From Bordetella parapertussis (GTDB lineage Bacteria > Pseudomonadota > Gammaproteobacteria > Burkholderiales > Burkholderiaceae_C), in contig CAMBXY010000043.1 in NCBI GenBank assembly GCA_945871945.1, forward strand, positions 1 through 10,632: 10,632 nucleotides of DNA. Direction: 5' to 3'. The first letter of the stretch is position 1; each line of letters opens with the position of its first letter. Made by a program: the position numbers and the translations under genes. The notes under the pieces are model-generated. The model saw only the letters and a program-made list of their open reading frames with translations, ran no database searches and had not been told where the DNA came from. Shown in pieces: positions 1-5,802 of this stretch.

Positions 1-78
1 ATTTTCTAAATCCGCAGCAGTTGCACATTGCGCAAACTGAGATTGGGCTTGTTGCACCAGCGTATCGAGCTCGTTCAT
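1..78 (-). CDS. pheS: Phenylalanyl-tRNA synthetase alpha subunit, N-terminal fragment
   Basis: Only the first 26 codons are in the window; the gene runs off the left edge. The visible peptide begins MNELDTLVQQAQSQF and ends in ADLEN, which matches the N-terminal coiled-coil start of bacterial PheS. PheS pairs with PheT to charge tRNA-Phe in the cytoplasm. The ATG is at 76-78, with only a weak purine stretch (TAAGACG) in front of it. It lies 103 bp downstream of rplT, and the order thrS-infC-rpmI-rplT-pheS is the usual proteobacterial cluster, which supports the assignment more than the short peptide alone. A hairpin with a short T run sits between rplT and this start, so expression may be set by partial termination. 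The catalytic domain cannot be checked here. Confidence 0.85.
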   Translation of the reverse strand, partial: MNELDTLVQQAQSQFAQCATAADLEN

Positions 79-98
79 ATCGTCTTAGGTTTGAAATG

Positions 99-135
99 AA
101 AAAGGGATTGAAGCTGTCTTGGGCTTCAATCCCTT
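99..135 (-). terminator. Hairpin plus T run between rplT and pheS (terminator or attenuator)
   Basis: On the minus strand a perfect 13-bp stem (arms 123-135 and 102-114, AAGGGATTGAAGC with its complement) encloses an 8-base loop and runs into five T residues (complement of 99-103). This has the form of an intrinsic terminator, though the stem is only moderately GC-rich and the T run is short. It lies directly in front of pheS, so it may be a leaky terminator or an attenuator. In E. coli pheST is controlled by attenuation in the same place through a Phe-rich leader peptide; no convincing leader peptide is seen here. Confidence 0.6.
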
Positions 136-149
136 GGGCCATCATGTCA

Positions 150-168
150 CCCGCCTGATAACGGCGGG
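150..168 (-). promoter_or_regulatory. Second small hairpin in the rplT-pheS gap
   Basis: A perfect 6-bp GC stem (CCCGCC at 150-155 and GGCGGG at 163-168) closes a 7-base loop. It lies 14 bases beyond the rplT stop codon in the reading direction and 14 bases before the larger hairpin at 102-135. It has no T run, so it is not a terminator by itself. It could stabilise the rplT mRNA end or be part of a pheS leader fold; nothing in the sequence decides this. Confidence 0.35.
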
Positions 169-181
169 CAGTGCAACCCGA

Positions 182-541
182 TCAGGCAGCTAAACGTGCT
201 TTGACTTGATCGACGATGTGTCCAAAGGCTGCTTTGTCATGAACCGCCAAATCGGCCAGCATTTTGCGGTCAATCTCAATAGAAGCCTTACGCAGACCAT
301 TGGCAAACTGGCTGTATGTCAAACCAAATTCACGCGAGGCTGCGTTGATACGGGCAATCCACAACTGACGAAACACACGCTTTTTGGCGCGGCGATCGCG
401 GTAGGCATATTGACCCGCCTTCATCACCGCTTCTTTAGCGATGCGGTAAACATTACCGCGGCGACCGCGGAAACCTTTGGCGAGGGCTAAAACTTTTTTG
501 TGTCTGGCTCTGGCCGTGACACCACGTTTAACGCGAGGCAT
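182..541 (-). CDS. rplT: 50S ribosomal protein L20
   Basis: This encodes a 119-residue basic protein starting [18 protein letters not shown], the hallmark N-terminus of L20, which binds 23S rRNA early in 50S assembly. The Arg/Lys-rich N-terminal helix (about residues 1-60, including [18 protein letters not shown]) is followed by the globular part with the conserved [11 protein letters not shown] stretch near residues 58-68. Length agrees with the family (about 117-119). The ATG at 539-541 follows an AAGGAG ribosome site. The gene is 27 bp downstream of rpmI and is clearly co-transcribed with it. In E. coli L20 represses translation of rpmI and, through coupling, of its own gene; whether that holds here is not shown. 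Confidence 0.97.
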   Translation of the reverse strand: MPRVKRGVTARARHKKVLALAKGFRGRRGNVYRIAKEAVMKAGQYAYRDRRAKKRVFRQLWIARINAASREFGLTYSQFANGLRKASIEIDRKMLADLAVHDKAAFGHIVDQVKARLAA

Positions 542-568
542 ATTAAATTCTCCTTGTTCGTCCGTTGA

Positions 569-772
569 TTACAGGCCAGCCATGGGCAGCATTTGCGCCA
601 TGTGACCCATATTGGTTTCATGCACACCTGTAGGACCACGCAAATGACGTTTGTTTTTGGTGGTTTTCTTGGTCAGGATGTGGCGCTTGAAGGCTTGACC
701 GCGTTTAACGGTACCCCCTGGACGAACACGAAAGCGCTTTTTAGCGCTACTTTTGGTCTTCATTTTGGGCAT
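569..772 (-). CDS. rpmI: 50S ribosomal protein L35
   Basis: This encodes a 67-residue, very basic protein with the L35 signature: [16 protein letters not shown] at the start, a central [20 protein letters not shown], then RHLRGP. The start is the ATG at 770-772 and not a possible codon 14 residues upstream, because AAGGAG lies seven bases before this ATG and L35 proteins begin MPKMKT. The C-terminus ([11 protein letters not shown]) is a few residues longer than some homologues but usual in form. It sits between infC (86 bp upstream) and rplT (27 bp downstream). The infC-rpmI gap is long for the cluster and is where E. coli carries its L20 operator. Confidence 0.96.
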   Translation of the reverse strand: MPKMKTKSSAKKRFRVRPGGTVKRGQAFKRHILTKKTTKNKRHLRGPTGVHETNMGHMAQMLPMAGL

Positions 773-858
773 TGAATGCTCCTTTTTGATTGTGCTCGTG
801 AGGCGCGGCGTCACTGACGCAGACTTGTTAGCCCCGAGACACTTGTTTGCGTGGCCTT

Positions 859-1458
859 TTAGGCAGCGGCTGCTTGCGCAGTTTCTGCCGCGGGTTTGGC
901 CACGCCACCCGTTTTTTTCTTGCCCGGCGCGATCATCATGACCATTTGTCGCCCTTCAAGCTTTGGAAACTGCTCAACCACAATCAGGTCAGCCAGTTCA
1001 TCCCGAATTCTTTGCAACAACGCCATACCAATTTCTTGGTGGGTAATTTCTCGACCACGGAAACGCAAAGTGATTTTGCATTTATCGCCTTCGTCAAGAA
1101 AACGCTTGATGTTGCGCAATTTGATGTTGTAGTCACCATCGTCGGTACCGGGTCGGAACTTGATTTCCTTGACCTCGATCACCTTTTGCTTGGACTTGGC
1201 TTCAGCCGCCTTTTTCTGCTCTTGGTATTTGAACTTACCGTAGTCCATCAGTCGACACACTGGGGGAACTGCAGTTGGTGAAATCTCTACCAAATCGACA
1301 TCCAGCTCGCCTGCCATTCGCAACGCCTCAGCCAAGCTGAGTACCCCAATGGGTTCGTTGTTAGGACCGCTCACGCGGACTTCAGGTGCCATGATTTCTC
1401 TGTTGAGGCGGTGTTTGCGTTCCTCGCGTTGTCGGCGATCGCGAAATTCAGTAGCGAT
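859..1458 (-). CDS. infC: Translation initiation factor IF-3, with a likely ATC start codon
   Basis: IF3 binds the 30S subunit, keeps it apart from 50S and checks the start codon and initiator tRNA. The 199-residue product carries the N-terminal domain (about residues 1-100, with [39 protein letters not shown]), a lysine-rich linker ([21 protein letters not shown]) and the C-terminal domain ([31 protein letters not shown]), ending in an Ala-rich tail. I start it at ATC (1456-1458), not at the first ATG (1390-1392). The frame is open for 22 more codons, which encode a typical IF3 N-terminus ending HRLNREI, aligned with E. coli NRINGEI. A GAAGGA ribosome site lies seven bases before the ATC, and an in-frame TGA two codons upstream of it leaves no other start. 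IF3 genes are known to use AUU, AUC or AUA for autoregulation. Confidence 0.95.
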   Translation of the reverse strand: MATEFRDRRQREERKHRLNREIMAPEVRVSGPNNEPIGVLSLAEALRMAGELDVDLVEISPTAVPPVCRLMDYGKFKYQEQKKAAEAKSKQKVIEVKEIKFRPGTDDGDYNIKLRNIKRFLDEGDKCKITLRFRGREITHQEIGMALLQRIRDELADLIVVEQFPKLEGRQMVMMIAPGKKKTGGVAKPAAETAQAAAA

Positions 1459-1465
1459 GGTTCAA

Positions 1466-1471
1466 TCCTTC
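1466..1471 (-). promoter_or_regulatory. Ribosome binding site that fixes the non-AUG infC start
   Basis: The minus strand reads GAAGGA here, seven bases before the ATC at 1456-1458. No comparable site precedes the internal ATG at 1390-1392, where the upstream sequence is itself conserved IF3 coding sequence. This spacing is the main local evidence for choosing the ATC start. Confidence 0.75.
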
Positions 1472-1509
1472 AAAAAAAACCTGCTTCAAAATGAAACAGT
1501 GAAAATCCG

Positions 1510-1540
1510 TCGATACTTAGACGACAAATCATGATGTCAA
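1510..1540 (-). promoter_or_regulatory. Possible sigma-70 promoter for infC-rpmI-rplT
   Basis: In the 91-bp thrS-infC gap the minus strand has a perfect TTGACA (complement of 1535-1540). The -10 match is weak: AAGTAT after 16 bases (1513-1518) or TATCGA after 19 bases (1510-1515), each three of six. In E. coli infC also has promoters separate from that of thrS, so an internal promoter is plausible but not proven. Confidence 0.35.
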
Positions 1541-1549
1541 CCAGTGAAA

Positions 1550-3457
1550 TCAAAGTTTGGCGGCAATGTCCGAAGCCAACTTTTCAGTAAAAGCTTCGAG
1601 TGTCATAACACCAAGGTCTACATTGCCTCGGGCGCGCACTGCGACGGTACCTGCTGCTTTCTCCTTGTCACCCATGACCAAGATATAAGGCAGCTTCTGC
1701 ATTGAATGCTCGCGTATTTTATACGTAATCTTCTCGTTTTTGAGATCTTGTGTGACCCTAAACCCTTGATTTTTCAGGTTTTTGACTACATCTTGCACAT
1801 AATCAGACTGAGAATCGGTGATATTGAGCACCGCAACTTGAACCGGCGCCAACCAAACCGGCAAGGCGCCTGCATGCTGCTCTACCAAAATACCGATGAA
1901 ACGCTCCAAACTTCCCACAATGGCCCGGTGCAGCATGATGGGTCTGTGGCGCGCACCATCTTCACCGACATACTGCGCATCCAGTCGCTCTGGCATATTG
2001 GGGTCGACTTGTATGGTTCCGCACTGCCATTCACGGCCAATCGCGTCTTTCAGCGTGTATTCAATTTTGGGGCCGTAAAAAGCGCCCTCGCCTGGAAGGT
2101 ATTGGAACTCACAGCCAGAAGCACGCAAACCTTCAGCCAAGGCTTTCTCAGCACTGTCCCAACTCTCTTCCGAACCTATGCGTTTTTCTGGGCGAGTCGA
2201 TAACTTGTAAATGATGTCGGTAAAACCAAAATCTTTATAGACTTTTTGCAGCAGGGTGGTGAAAGCAATCACCTCCGACTGGATTTGATTTTCCGTACAG
2301 AAGATATGCCCGTCATCTTGGGTGAAGGCGCGAACGCGCATGATGCCGTGAAGTCCGCCCGAGGGCTCGTTGCGGTGGCACTGACCAAACTCACCAAAAC
2401 GCAGGGGTAAATCGCGGTAACTTTTGATACCTTGGTTAAAAATAATGATGTGCCCAGGGCAGTTCATGGGCTTGAGCGCGTAATCGCGCTTCTCAGACTC
2501 CGTGACAAACATGTTTTCACGGTATTTGTCCCAGTGACCTGTTTTCTCCCACAAACCTTGATCCAAAATTTGTGGGCCTTTAACCTCTAAGTAGCCGTTG
2601 TCTTTGTAGACACTACGCATGTATTGCTCGACTTCTTGCCATAGCGTCCAGCCCTTGGGATGCCAAAAAACCGTACCAGGGGAATGCTCATCGATGTGAA
2701 ACAAATCAAGCTCACGGCCGAGTTTGCGGTGATCGCGTTTTTCAGCCTCTTCTAGCATCAAGAGGTATTTCTGCAAATCATCTTTGCTGGCCCAAGCGGT
2801 ACCGTAAATACGCTGCAGCATTTCGTTGCGGTGGTCGCCTCGCCAGTAAGCCCCGGCCACTTTCATCAATTTAAAGTGCTTGAGTTTTCCGGTGCTCGGG
2901 ACGTGCGGGCCGCGACACAGATCTGTAAATTCACCTTCGCTGTAAAGTGAAACATCCTCTGCGGCAGGAATGGACGCAATGATTTCAGCTTTGTAGTGCT
3001 CGCCTAGGTTCTTAAAGTAAGCGACTGCTTGGTCTCTTGGCATGACTTGTCGCGTGACAAGTTCATCCTTGCTGGCCAATTCATTCATGCGCTTTTCAAT
3101 TTCTTGCAAGTCCTCAGGTGTGAAAGGCCTGCTGTAAGAAAAGTCGTAATAAAAGCCGTTTTCAATCACCGGACCAATCGTGACTTGGGCTTGCGGAAAA
3201 AGCGACTTGACTGCATATGCCAACAAATGGGCTGTCGAGTGCCGAATAACTTCCAAGCCTTGGGCATCTTTGGCGGTCAATATAGCCAAGTGCGTGTTGT
3301 CTTTAATGAGGTGGCTGGTGTCAACCACTTCGCCATTGACCTTGCCTGCTAAGGCGGCTTTTGCCAAACCTGTCCCAATCGAGAGCGCCACCTCAGCAAC
3401 AGTCAAAGGCGCGGGATATTCGCGAACAGAGCCATCAGGCAAAGTGATTTCAAGCAT
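1550..3457 (-). CDS. thrS: Threonyl-tRNA synthetase
   Basis: This 635-residue class II synthetase charges tRNA-Thr. Visible domains are an N-terminal TGS domain (about 1-62), an editing domain with HSTAH (His73, His77) and CRGPH (Cys181, His185), the catalytic core (about 245-535) and the anticodon-binding domain (about 537-635). Zinc ligands Cys333 (in MNCPGH), His384 (in DDGH) and His510 (in MLHRA) are all present, each one position from E. coli Cys334, His385 and His511. The editing site is intact. I start at ATG 3455-3457 ([10 protein letters not shown]), the normal start of the TGS domain; a TTG four codons upstream is possible, and neither has a clear ribosome site. It is the first gene of the translation cluster. 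The leader carries a strong hairpin (3491-3512), so control at the leader is possible, as in E. coli thrS. Confidence 0.97.
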   Translation of the reverse strand: MLEITLPDGSVREYPAPLTVAEVALSIGTGLAKAALAGKVNGEVVDTSHLIKDNTHLAILTAKDAQGLEVIRHSTAHLLAYAVKSLFPQAQVTIGPVIENGFYYDFSYSRPFTPEDLQEIEKRMNELASKDELVTRQVMPRDQAVAYFKNLGEHYKAEIIASIPAAEDVSLYSEGEFTDLCRGPHVPSTGKLKHFKLMKVAGAYWRGDHRNEMLQRIYGTAWASKDDLQKYLLMLEEAEKRDHRKLGRELDLFHIDEHSPGTVFWHPKGWTLWQEVEQYMRSVYKDNGYLEVKGPQILDQGLWEKTGHWDKYRENMFVTESEKRDYALKPMNCPGHIIIFNQGIKSYRDLPLRFGEFGQCHRNEPSGGLHGIMRVRAFTQDDGHIFCTENQIQSEVIAFTTLLQKVYKDFGFTDIIYKLSTRPEKRIGSEESWDSAEKALAEGLRASGCEFQYLPGEGAFYGPKIEYTLKDAIGREWQCGTIQVDPNMPERLDAQYVGEDGARHRPIMLHRAIVGSLERFIGILVEQHAGALPVWLAPVQVAVLNITDSQSDYVQDVVKNLKNQGFRVTQDLKNEKITYKIREHSMQKLPYILVMGDKEKAAGTVAVRARGNVDLGVMTLEAFTEKLASDIAAKL

Positions 3458-3490
3458 ATGCGGTATCAATGGGTTCTAAGGGGAAAGCAA

Positions 3491-3512
3491 AAGCGCGGTC
3501 TGAACCGCGCTT
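3491..3512 (-). terminator. GC-rich hairpin in the thrS leader (second terminator or leader element)
   Basis: A perfect 9-bp stem (AAGCGCGGT and ACCGCGCTT) has a four-base loop. On the minus strand it is followed by TTTTGCTTT if the last arm bases are counted, an interrupted T run. It lies 23 bases past the aceA terminator and 33 bases before the thrS ATG. It may be a backup terminator for aceA, an attenuator of thrS, or an operator fold for ThrRS. Which of these depends on where thrS transcription starts, and no promoter is clear. Confidence 0.45.
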
Positions 3513-3534
3513 AACTAAAGACCCATTTTCCCAT

Positions 3535-3561
3535 AAAAAAACAGGCCTCTAAGGGCCTGTT
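3535..3561 (-). terminator. Rho-independent terminator of aceA
   Basis: On the minus strand, 32 bases after the aceA stop codon, an 8-bp stem (AACAGGCC at 3540-3547 and GGCCTGTT at 3554-3561) with a six-base loop runs into seven T residues (complement of 3535-3541). The form and place are those of a standard intrinsic terminator separating aceA from thrS. Confidence 0.85.
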
Positions 3562-3593
3562 AGCTGGTCGTTCAAACGAGCAAATTGTTTAGA

Positions 3594-4913
3594 TCAATGG
3601 AATTGTTCTTCTTCTGTAGAACCGGTCAAGGCGGTCACACTGGATTGCCCGCCTTGAATGACTGTCGTGACGTCATCGAAATAACCTGTTCCCACTTCTT
3701 GCTGGTGCGAGACAAAACTGTAACCACGGTCGCGAGCGGCAAATTCTGGTTCTTGAACTTTTTCTACATACGCTGACATACCGCGAGCCACGTAATCTTG
3801 CGACAAATCGAACATATTGAACCACATGGAATGGATGCCAGCCAAGGTAATGAACTGGTACTTGTAACCCATAGCGCCGAGTTCTCGCTGAAATTTGGCA
3901 ATGGTGGCGTCGTCAAGGTTTTTCTTCCAATTGAAAGAGGGAGAGCAGTTGTAGGCCAGCATCTTTCCGGGATGCACCTTATGCACCGCTTCTGCAAACT
4001 GCCGAGCAAATTCCAAATCTGGGGTGCCGGTTTCACACCAAACCAAATCTGCGTAGTGTGCATAAGCGATGGCTCGCGACACAGCTTGCGCCATGCCTTT
4101 TTTGGTTTTGTAAAAACCTTCAGCAGTTCGTTCACCTGTGATGAACGGCTTATCATTGGCGTCGTAATCACTGGTTAACAAGTCGGCGGCTTCTGCGTCA
4201 GTTCGGGCAATCACCAAAGTAGGCACCCCGCAAACGTCTGCAGCCATACGCGCAGCAATAAGTTTTTGTACAGCCTCTGCAGTGGGTACCAATACTTTGC
4301 CACCCATGTGTCCACATTTTTTGACTGATGCCAACTGATCTTCAAAATGCACACCACCTGCGCCTGCACGGATCATGGCCTTCATCAGTTCAAAAGCATT
4401 CAGTACACCACCAAAACCGGCTTCAGCATCGGCAACGATTGGTGCAAAGTAATCTATGTAGCCCTTGTCTGAAGGGTTGACACCTTTAGACCACTGAATT
4501 TCATCTGCACGGCGAAATGTATTGTTGATTCGCTCAACCACAGTAGGGACTGAGTCAACCGGGTAGAGTGACTGATCGGGGTACATTGAGGCATATGAGT
4601 TGTTATCTGCAGCAACTTGCCAACCCGACAAATAAATCGCCTTGATACCCGCCTTGACTTGTTGCATGGCTTGGCCACCGGTTAAGGCGCCTAAACAGTT
4701 GACGTAAGGCTCGCTGTGCACCAAGTCCCAAAGTTTTTCTGCACCACGACGCGACAAGGTGTATTCAATAGGAAATGAACCACGCAGACGAACCACATCG
4801 GCAGCGCTATAGCCTCTCTTTATGCCCTTCCACCTTGGATTGGTGGCCCAGTCTTTTTCTAAAGCGGCAATTTGTTTTTCGCGGCTCATGTGTGCGGTGC
4901 TGTCTTGCGGCAT
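3594..4913 (-). CDS. aceA: Isocitrate lyase
   Basis: This enzyme splits isocitrate into succinate and glyoxylate, the first step of the glyoxylate shunt used for growth on acetate and fatty acids. The 439-residue product has the family signature KKCGH at residues 198-202 with catalytic Cys200 (E. coli Cys195), the [10 protein letters not shown] segment near 96-105, the metal/substrate region ADAEAGFGG (161-169), [10 protein letters not shown] (291-300) and NCSPSFNW (322-329), ending in [13 protein letters not shown] much like the E. coli enzyme. It is a single-domain form of about the E. coli length (434). I start at ATG 4911-4913, seven bases after GGAG; a start 14 residues upstream would add an unconserved hydrophobic stretch. 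It is a single-gene unit: a terminator follows and no malate synthase gene is next to it. Two palindromes at 4963-5004 probably regulate it. Confidence 0.97.
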   Translation of the reverse strand: MPQDSTAHMSREKQIAALEKDWATNPRWKGIKRGYSAADVVRLRGSFPIEYTLSRRGAEKLWDLVHSEPYVNCLGALTGGQAMQQVKAGIKAIYLSGWQVAADNNSYASMYPDQSLYPVDSVPTVVERINNTFRRADEIQWSKGVNPSDKGYIDYFAPIVADAEAGFGGVLNAFELMKAMIRAGAGGVHFEDQLASVKKCGHMGGKVLVPTAEAVQKLIAARMAADVCGVPTLVIARTDAEAADLLTSDYDANDKPFITGERTAEGFYKTKKGMAQAVSRAIAYAHYADLVWCETGTPDLEFARQFAEAVHKVHPGKMLAYNCSPSFNWKKNLDDATIAKFQRELGAMGYKYQFITLAGIHSMWFNMFDLSQDYVARGMSAYVEKVQEPEFAARDRGYSFVSHQQEVGTGYFDDVTTVIQGGQSSVTALTGSTEEEQFH

Positions 4914-5263
4914 GTGTAACTCCAAGAAAAGGTTCAAGAAAATCTGCAGAGCCAATTCTATATCTTATATAAGACTTGAGAAGTGTCTTATGTCTTATAT
5001 ATGAAATATAAATAAGTGTTTACAAACAATGAATTAAAGTTAATTTTTTGTATGGCGAAATAAAAAACTGTATGGCTGAATTTAAAAAGTTAAAAAATCA
5101 AAAAACTTACAAAAAGTGTCTTCAAAAATGCAAAAACCCCATTCTCATTCGCAAAAGAAGCTATTAAGATGAAAAAAATGGTATTTCTCCCTTAGGATAG
5201 TCAAGCCGACAAAAAGCTAAAAAAGCTAGCGGCGTTTCACTCACTTCTAGAAGGAAAATGAAA
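4914..5263. other. AT-rich divergent intergenic region between aceA and the SWIB gene
   Basis: This stretch of about 350 bp holds no convincing gene. It must carry the aceA promoter (leftward) and the SWIB-gene promoter (rightward), but no good -35/-10 pair could be named for either. Visible structure: the two palindromes at 4963-5004; TGTCTTA twice in tandem at 4984-4997; a 9-bp repeat AAGTGTCTT at 4981-4989 and 5114-5122; an inverted repeat TGTTT-AC-AAACA at 5017-5028; and TGTATGGC at 5049-5056 and again at 5069-5076, exactly 20 bp apart. Most of the region from 5005 to 5170 is A/T runs, as expected of curved promoter DNA. Confidence 0.7.
4963..5004. promoter_or_regulatory. Paired palindromic operators in front of aceA
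   Basis: A perfect 12-bp palindrome, TCTTATATAAGA, lies at 4963-4974, 50 bases before the aceA start. A second copy with one mismatch, TCTTATATATGA, lies at 4993-5004, so the two start 30 bp apart, about three helical turns. A further half site TCTTAT at 4986-4991 abuts the second copy. Two near-identical palindromes on one face of the helix near the start of a carbon-control gene strongly suggest a dimeric repressor or activator bound in pairs. The regulator is not in the window and I do not name it. Confidence 0.6.
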
Positions 5264-5500
5264 ATGGCAACTGCAAAAAAGGCAGCAAAAAAATCAGCTG
5301 CAAAAAAAGCTCCCGCAAAAAAAGTAGTGGCTAAAAAAGCCCCCGCTAAAAAAGCAGCAGCAAAGAAAGCTCCAGCTAAAAAAGTAGTCGCGAAAAAAGT
5401 GCCTGCGAAAAAAGCGCCAGCTAAAAAAGTAGCCGCGAAAAAAGCGCCCGCTAAAAAGGCAGCAAAAAAAGTTGTTAAAAAGGCCCCTGCAAAAAAACGC
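5264..5500 (+). repeat. 15-bp-period coding repeats (Lys/Ala-rich tail)
   Basis: The DNA of the basic tail is a degenerate tandem repeat: each 15 bp encodes two variable small residues followed by Ala-Lys-Lys, usually with an AAAAAA core before GC or GT. About fourteen units can be read, more than half paired into 10-residue repeats. The Lys codons are almost all AAA while Ala and Pro codons vary at the third base, so the repeat is kept at the protein level. Such tracts can gain or lose units by slippage. Confidence 0.85.
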
Positions 5501-5746
5501 ACGCCCAATGCAGCTTTCATGAAGCCTTTGACACCCAGCGCAGCACTGGCTGCCGTGGTAGGTTCCACTCCCTTGGCACGTACAGAAGTCGTGAGCAAGT
5601 TGTGGACTTACATTAAGAAGCATGCGTTGCAAGACAAAGTCAACAAACGCAATATCAATGCAGATGACAAACTGAAGGCTGTATTTGGTAAAGCCCAAGT
5701 CACCATGTTTGAACTTGCCAGCCTGATTGGCAAGCACTTGTCATAA
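5264..5746 (+). CDS. SWIB/MDM2-domain protein with a histone H1-like Lys/Ala tail
   Basis: The 160-residue product has two parts. Residues 1-79 are a disordered, strongly basic tail of Ala, Lys, Pro and Val in five- and ten-residue repeats ([15 protein letters not shown]), like histone H1 C-terminal tails and bacterial H1-like proteins. Residues about 83-160 form a SWIB domain, from [14 protein letters not shown] through [13 protein letters not shown] and [12 protein letters not shown] to LASLIGKHL. In eukaryotes SWIB occurs in chromatin-remodelling proteins; in bacteria the role of such fusions is poorly known. DNA binding and nucleoid compaction by the tail is inferred. I chose the ATG at 5264 because AAGGA lies eight bases before it; the ATG at 5258 is only two bases from that site and would add Met-Lys. 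It is the only plus-strand gene, has its own terminator, and diverges from aceA. Confidence 0.9.
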   Translation: MATAKKAAKKSAAKKAPAKKVVAKKAPAKKAAAKKAPAKKVVAKKVPAKKAPAKKVAAKKAPAKKAAKKVVKKAPAKKRTPNAAFMKPLTPSAALAAVVGSTPLARTEVVSKLWTYIKKHALQDKVNKRNINADDKLKAVFGKAQVTMFELASLIGKHLS

Positions 5747-5761
5747 GTACTTATCCCACTG

Positions 5762-5791
5762 AAAAGGGCCGCGTAAGCGGCCCTTTTTTTT
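5762..5791 (+). terminator. Strong intrinsic terminator after the SWIB gene, probably bidirectional
   Basis: An 11-bp stem (AAAAGGGCCGC at 5762-5772 and GCGGCCCTTTT at 5777-5787) has a GTAA loop and is followed by T to 5791, eight T in a row from 5784. It starts 16 bases after the SWIB-gene stop. The minus strand has the same stem followed by four T, and clpB ends at 5803 in the opposite direction, so the hairpin probably ends both transcripts. Confidence 0.92.
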
Positions 5792-5802
5792 CCTCAACCC
5801 CA

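Noticed and set aside
1..145. Minus-strand open frame from an ATG at 143-145 beginning MMAQGIEAQ with Phe codons in SFNPFF, before and across the pheS start
   Set aside because: It looked like a Phe leader peptide, but the Phe codons lie in the 3' arm of the hairpin, where a stalled ribosome could not act before termination. The frame has no good ribosome site and runs on into pheS without a stop.
3458..3469. Upstream TTG start for thrS adding four residues
   Set aside because: TGS domains begin directly with MxEITLPDG; the extra residues are not typical and no ribosome site supports the TTG.
5072..5167. Plus-strand 31-codon frame beginning MAEFKKLKNQK
   Set aside because: It has no ribosome binding site, and its Lys/Asn content is what A-rich promoter DNA gives in any frame.
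5164..5737. Long minus-strand frames rich in Phe and Ala opposite the SWIB gene
   Set aside because: They are antisense shadows of the Lys/Ala repeats: the complement of AAA-GC units reads as Phe and Ala in repeating order. There is no matching protein family or start signal.
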